Source: Paramarasmius palmivorus | Taxonomy: Eukaryota; Basidiomycota; Agaricomycetes; Agaricales; Marasmiaceae | Assembly (NCBI GenBank): GCA_037176845.1 | Contig: JAYKXP010000045.1 | Location: 248,001-312,000 of the forward strand | DNA length: 64,000 nucleotides | Reading direction: 5' to 3' | Shown: positions 59,076 to 64,000 of the stretch, piece after piece | How positions within the stretch are numbered: the first letter of the stretch is position 1 | How the letters are laid out: each line of letters begins with the position of its first letter | Notes under the pieces: generated by a model | Seen by the model: only the letters and a program-made list of their open reading frames with translations | What the model was told of the DNA's origin: nothing | The model's database searches: none | Position numbers and translations under genes: made by a program

Positions 59076-60515
59076 TCAGGGCTCTTTTCGAGCTTGTCAG
59101 ACCCTTGAGCTCGTGGTGGTTGCTGTAAGAGAGGAATGCCCAAAGAATTCATCAGATGCTTGACAAGAATCAACAAAACATCAGCCCACTTCGTCATTGA
59201 ATACGATTCAATTGAGAGACCCGCAAGGACCAGTGAGAAGCGATGAAAATAGCAGAACATTTTTGGGTGGGATTGGAAGAGATTGTAGAATGAAAGAGGG
59301 CAATAAATACCCACATTCGCCCACAAGAGAGACGAGGCAATTGAGGACAGCAAATTTAATAATAGCGTCGGCAGGCATATCCATTCCGCTCAAGATACGT
59401 AACCGCGGCATACTTCGGGATTCTATACAAATTCTACCCAATTGTACTGATTTGTGCTACTTGCTGCATGGTCCTTCATGTTCATGTAGTACATACCACG
59501 GCAAGCATCCTAGGTGGTCTCTAAGACATACGTTGCCCCGTTTTCGCCAGACGCGTCAGAAAATGAAGCAAATGAAATTGGAAAGGTTCCTGTCCGGTAA
59601 TTCTTGAGTAACCTGCAGAAGCTGACGTCCATGCGTGCGCTGACACATTACAGTCGCGAAGGGCATACAGAGAATACGCGCTAAGGATGAGCAGGAGGAT
59701 CTGTATACTATTTTTCTTTGTTTAAACTTGTTCAATACATACAGGGTGTTTTACACACGTGAGAAGCACACCCATTAACGGTCAACGATTTCCGTGGGCC
59801 GACGGGAGTCGACTTCGTCGTAAGTATGTCCTTGAGTATGTCGAACCTGATAGGGTAGCCGCGGCTAGTGATTCACACAGAAACTAGATATCCCGCCCGT
59901 CGAAAAGTGATCCTAGCGAACGTTTGGTTTCGAGGGCTTGTATACTGATTCTATCTGTAGTCACTGCGAGGGTGCCTCAGCTAATTGTTGACGTTCAAAG
60001 GTTAACGTTTAAACTCGAGCAAAGGATAATCATGGATGATGGTCGGAGTTAGCTTCGGAACGTGGGCTCGGTTCGGAGGTCAAGCGGACCCTGAATATAT
60101 CAAATTAGGTTTCTCACGGAATTGATTGATTGCCGAAATGCTTCCGCTTCAACCCTTCATTGCAAACGTCCATGTGTCTCCAGTTCCAGCGTTGAAGAAA
60201 CTATGATGCAGCATCTTCAGATATACCTCCACTTCACTTCAGCGAGTGTATGGGTTCAGGTATTAGGTATTTCATTATCGCGTCTAGTTGGATTTTGCAC
60301 TGATTATTATCAGGGTTCAATCAATTTCAAGGGACAGCTTCCCGCAGCAACAGCGCAAAACAAACCTGATCAATTCTTGTGATGTTTTGTTTTTGTATAC
60401 AAAGATTGGCTTGGGTCCAGAAAAAAAGGCGTGCATTCGCACGCTACACAGCGCCCATCTTCTTTTCTTTTTAACCAACACCTCTTCCTTTCGTCCATTC
60501 TTTTCTGCTCTCAAA
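59076..60515. promoter_or_regulatory. Shared divergent intergenic region of the glycosyltransferase pair
   Basis: This 1.4-kb stretch separates the two divergent paralogues and must hold both promoters. An imperfect direct repeat, GTTGACGTTCAAA and GTTAACGTTTAAA, lies at 59987-59999 and 60001-60013. I see no gene. A long plus frame at 59197-59607 has no motif. Confidence 0.5.
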
Positions 60516-62217
60516 ATGGCCAATTGGTCGTACCAACGACTGGCTACGAACGTACCATCACCGAAATCGTGGAGAGTGACGACTATCTTTTGTGGAACTG
60601 CGCGGAGACGGCTCATTGTCATCACTGTCGGCCTCTTTTTCATCTTGGGATCCCTTGTCGCCCATCCGACAACCAGAGGCTATGGCAAAAAACTTTACCA
60701 CGATACCTTTGTCGACGACTCTGTTCCTGTAGACGAATCGGCACCACCTTTGAGCCCGCATGACAAAGTAATCGCTTTGGGCCCACCCCACTACGATTTA
60801 ATACGGGATTACGAAAAGAACCTACCTCAACACGACTTGAACTTGCCCTTCCCCGAGGGCAAGACTGGCAGATACGTCAAGTTTTCGAATCAAATTAGGT
60901 TCCTTGGGTGGAATAACTGCTTTAACGAAGTGTGCGTGCACCACCCTTTCAGCTTTGCAGGGCCATGACTAACGTTATCGGCATTTTTTCAGATTGATGA
61001 ACGCTCACCTGGCGTACATGTCGAAACGAGCATATGTGTTCCAAGATTACGTTTGGGCACCGGAACACTATCCGTGGCCACAGGAACAATGGTATGGAGA
61101 TTGTGAGTCGCTCTTTACCTTCCTCCATGTGGAAGAAAATAGGCTGATTTTAAATATAGTCCCTCGCACCCCGTTAAACGCCATCATCTCAGGTCCGACG
61201 GCAGGAGGACTTTGGGAAGCAGGAGATGATGCACCTCGTAGCATCACCGAAGCCTGGTTTGATGTTGTCTGTCCTCAAGCTGAGCGACGCATCATCAACA
61301 CCAGAGAGGTCAAGCCCGCTATCATGGAGGCCCCTGGTCCCGTCGTGTTCGAAACCTGGCGCAAGCTCCTTCACGATGCGCCCGAGCGGTGTATAGAAAT
61401 CCAGGCAGCTTCCGGTGAGGAGGACTCCTTCGCTCAGACTTTCGACCTCCGGCTGTGGGGTGCCAAAGACCGTATCACGCCTCTGTGGGACAGTTTCGTG
61501 AAATCACCCACTTCACGACTTTTGGGTACCTCTCCCTTGGTCAACTCGGCCATCGACAGGAACGAGTATCTCTTCCATCCTCATGGCCCTCGTCCGCCAC
61601 ACCCCGTTGTTCGTAACCCTTGGGAACGGATGATGGCGATGCATCTCAGGCGAGGAGACTACGAAAGGCATTGTCAGGGTCTGGCCGTTTTGAATCCCGG
61701 ATTTTACAGCTGGAACCTCCTCGACTTTTTACCTGATCAATACACTCCGCCACCAGGTGGATGGACAGAGGAGAACACCGCTATTTTCATGCCTCACTGC
61801 TGGCCTTCGCCTGAGCAGATCGTTGAGAAGGTTCGCAAGTCGAGAGCGGACTATGTCGCTGCCTCCCCTCAGGGTGGTGTACAGCGCACTCTCGACATCA
61901 TGTACCTTTTGACGAACGACAAAAGCGAGTTTTTGGACAACCTCGTTCAGGCTCTCAAGGATGACGGTTGGCATACGATTCGAACAAGCAGGGACATTGT
62001 ATTGGACCAGGAGCAGACCGATGTTAGTATGGCTATTGATATGGACATTGCTCGTAGAGCGGCGGTCTTTGTCGGCAATGGCGTAAGTCCTCCGTGTTTC
62101 CTCACCTCTTACATGTTGCGCTCATTAGGCTTTTTTTAGTTCTCATCGTTCACTAGCAACATCGTCCACAGACGACTCAAAGACGGCAAGGAGCCGATTA
62201 GTATCAGATTCTTCTGA
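60516..62217 (+). CDS. O-fucosyltransferase-like type II membrane glycosyltransferase B
   Basis: A paralogue of the gene at 57.5-59.1 kb, on the opposite strand. It begins MANWSYQRLATNVPSPKSW, with an anchor of LIVITVGLFFILGSLVA and a lumenal domain. Matching blocks are NLPFPEGKTGRYVKFSNQ, LMNAHLAYMSKRAYVFQDY, PLNAIISGPTAGG, the MHLRRGDYERHC loop and QTDVSMAIDMDIARRAAVF, with a final exon FSSFTSNIVHRRLKDGKEP. Four exons are separated by short introns near 60.93, 61.1 and 62.1 kb. The Arg of the donor loop is kept. The acceptor is unknown. The lengths and the spliced C-terminal exon agree between copies, so both are probably functional. Confidence 0.65.
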
Positions 62218-62550
62218 TCTTCATGCGTAGACTATCCACGTGGATTTTGTTGACTATAGTGCATACCCCATAGTTGTAGTGCGTAATGTATATACCTGTA
62301 ATGGACGAGTTGGAGAGAAACACTCATTTTCACTGGGATTTAAAGCTTACTTGACCACAGATAGAAAAGAACCGTTAGATCGACATATCCCTCGAGGCAC
62401 TTGATATACCTCACGGGTTTCTAGGACATCTCGGGATTGGTCGCCTCAGGTGGTAACCATACTTGAGATTCATTGTGTCGAATAAATACGTGGGCAAATA
62501 AATACGAATTGATTACAGATTCACGCCGCTGTCACTGCCATATGGGTCCT
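62218..62550. other. Intergenic region
   Basis: No gene is supportable. It holds the 3' flank of the glycosyltransferase B gene. Confidence 0.45.
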
Positions 62551-63488
62551 TCAAGGTGCAGCAAGAGTGTAATCGGCCTTGTTATTATCCGGGCAGATGA
62601 AGTGGCCGATTGCAGTTGTCGTAGGCGAGGGTACACACCTTGGGGCATTTAGCCTTATGGAAGATCTCATTAGTATGAAGCATGATACGAAGGCAGCCAG
62701 AATCGCATTCACTGAGCAATCGTACTTAATGCGGCACGCCAACAGACGGGCATGTTTCGGGTTTATCATGGCTACCGGTACAGCAGCTTGGGGAATCGCC
62801 TGTTAGAAACAATTTAAATCCATAGTAAACACGAAGTACGGTATAAAGTAGAAAACATGGCAGCATACCATTATTACGGTCACTATTGGGTCCTTCCAAG
62901 CCAGCCGAACCTAGCAATGATCAGGATGAGGATGTGCATAGAGTGACTTGATTAGGTATACCTCACACTGGCATCGGCCCCGTTGTTCAGATCGACAGTG
63001 TAGGACCCTTCAGGGCAACCCTTGATGTTGGTGATCATCGAGGGAATATCGAGGCCATCGACGAGAGAAACTGAGCTGGGCAAAATCAATTACTTAGTCT
63101 GCGAGGAAAAAAGTAGCTTACCATCGTAGTTATCTTTCGTGCCGTCGAAAATCCATGCGGCGAGAGAGGCGAGCTTCTCGTAAGTACTGCAAAACAGCAT
63201 GGCCTCAATAGCACCGGAGACGCCCCGAAGAGAATATCACATTTCCGGTGCATTCCAATCCACCAGCGCATCCGCCGGTCCTGCAGAATTATGCTCCGGG
63301 TTTAATCGAAAAGTAACATCCGCTCCTTGGGTGGGGTTGAGAATGGCTGTAGTGCAGGGATGGAAGATCATGGTGGTTGACAAGAAAGCTGGTCCGGCAG
63401 GCAATTTTAGCCGGCAGTTATCTTGTCTTGACTCTGAACATCCATCATCCTCCTCAAGCTCCGTCCAAGCTCCGTCGGAAGTCGGCAT
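62551..63488 (-). pseudogene. Degenerate thaumatin-like protein gene
   Basis: Fragments of a thaumatin-like fold (a secreted, beta-rich, disulphide-bonded family with possible glucan-binding activity) read on the minus strand. NYDVSLVDGLDIPSMITNI, then GCPEGSYTVDLNN, is followed by a short segment AGLEGPNSDRNN, SPSCCTGSHDKPETCPSVGV and GHFICPDNNKADYTLAAP. A block that normally holds several cysteines between VDLN and the SCC motif is shortened. The last part needs a frame change near 62628 (LAYDN to GHFICPD). Reading-frame stops also interrupt the N-terminal region (63.1-63.3 kb). The copy is therefore damaged, though a sequence error could explain the final shift. Confidence 0.6.
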
Positions 63489-64000
63489 ATATACTGATCA
63501 TCATTCAAGATACATCTGTGAAGGAGCCTGAGAAACAGAGACGATGATCTAGAAACGGACATGCGAATCGGCGTACTTGAAAGGTGGAGGCAGGGTGAAG
63601 GATCAGGTAAGTGTGTTTGTTACCTGGGCTCTTGACCTAGAATTCCATTTCATTCATCCTCTATGCGGGTAGCCTAGTTCTCGAATCTGCCGTCTTGGCT
63701 GGGTAGCAGCAAAATCGTCCCACAAAATTGAATACTTTTGCAATATGGCCCGGGATTTACCAAGCGCGCTCTGGGCTACGAGGCTCTGGGGACGAAGTTA
63801 CGAGACTCCAGTGGACTAACGAGACGTAATACATTCGTCCAGAAGAGCCTCTCAGAACTCAGGAAAAGGATATACTGTGCTTTTCAGGACAACACAGTTC
63901 TTCAACGCTATTCATGAAAGTTTAAGATTACCTCTGGGATTCGCCTCGAACTTTGTGTCTGGAGGGGTGAATAGAATAGGCTTGGAAATCCACAGGTCTG
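63489..64000. other. Right edge of the window
   Basis: No gene is supportable in the last 0.5 kb. Confidence 0.4.

Noticed and set aside
1..64000. CRISPR arrays, prokaryotic operons or ribosome-binding sites
   Set aside because: Spliced genes and Pol III-type tRNA genes show that this is eukaryotic nuclear DNA, and no regularly spaced repeats are seen.

Overview
This window looks like nuclear DNA of a mushroom-forming basidiomycete (Agaricomycetes). Genes are interrupted by many introns of about 45-60 nt with GT...AG ends. The gene content is typical of that group: a myosin-motor chitin synthase, DUF6533- and DUF6534-type membrane proteins, tandem cytochrome P450s, a DMATS-type prenyltransferase, a thaumatin-like gene and small secreted proteins. 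Two intron-containing tRNA genes are present. All coordinates and splice calls were read by eye.

Layout. 0.1-1.5 kb: a four-exon gene of unknown function. 2.36-11.35 kb: a complete Helitron rolling-circle transposon on the minus strand, about 9.0 kb. Its 3' end has a hairpin followed by CTAG|T, and its probable 5' end is A|TCTACTA. It carries a Rep/helicase gene, broken by a nested 1.26-kb terminal-inverted-repeat element and by a frameshift, and a separate intact gene for an OB-fold/RPA-like protein. 12.9-14.7 kb: two genes of unknown function. 17.7-19.3 kb: a DUF6533 membrane protein, followed by tRNA-Met(CAT). 19.7-24.5 kb: two tandem P450s, one apparently intact and one decayed. 25.1-26.9 kb: a DUF1772 membrane protein and a GPI-anchor-like Ser/Thr-rich protein. 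28.4-35.1 kb: the chitin synthase. 35.8 kb: tRNA-Ser(GCT). 36.8-39.0 kb: a Ser-rich membrane-anchored protein and a small cysteine-containing secreted protein. 39.9-43.3 kb: a DMATS prenyltransferase and a Nudix hydrolase with an apparent frameshift. 44.5-46.4 kb: a multi-pass membrane gene preceded by a solitary duplicated exon. 46.7-48.6 kb: a third P450. 49.9-57.4 kb: two DUF6534 membrane genes and a relict third copy, with NAD-dependent formate dehydrogenase between them. 57.5-62.2 kb: two divergently transcribed O-fucosyltransferase-like paralogues. 62.6-63.5 kb: a degenerate thaumatin-like gene.

How the parts fit. The window is a mosaic of conserved genes (chitin synthase, formate dehydrogenase, tRNAs) and fast-evolving accessory families that have duplicated locally (P450s, membrane proteins, glycosyltransferases). 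There is no convincing single biosynthetic cluster: the prenyltransferase, P450s and DUF1772 protein are separated by unrelated genes. The most notable system is the Helitron, because its own single-stranded-DNA-binding-like gene lies between the helicase and the 3' terminus, and because a second transposon interrupts its replicase gene exactly.
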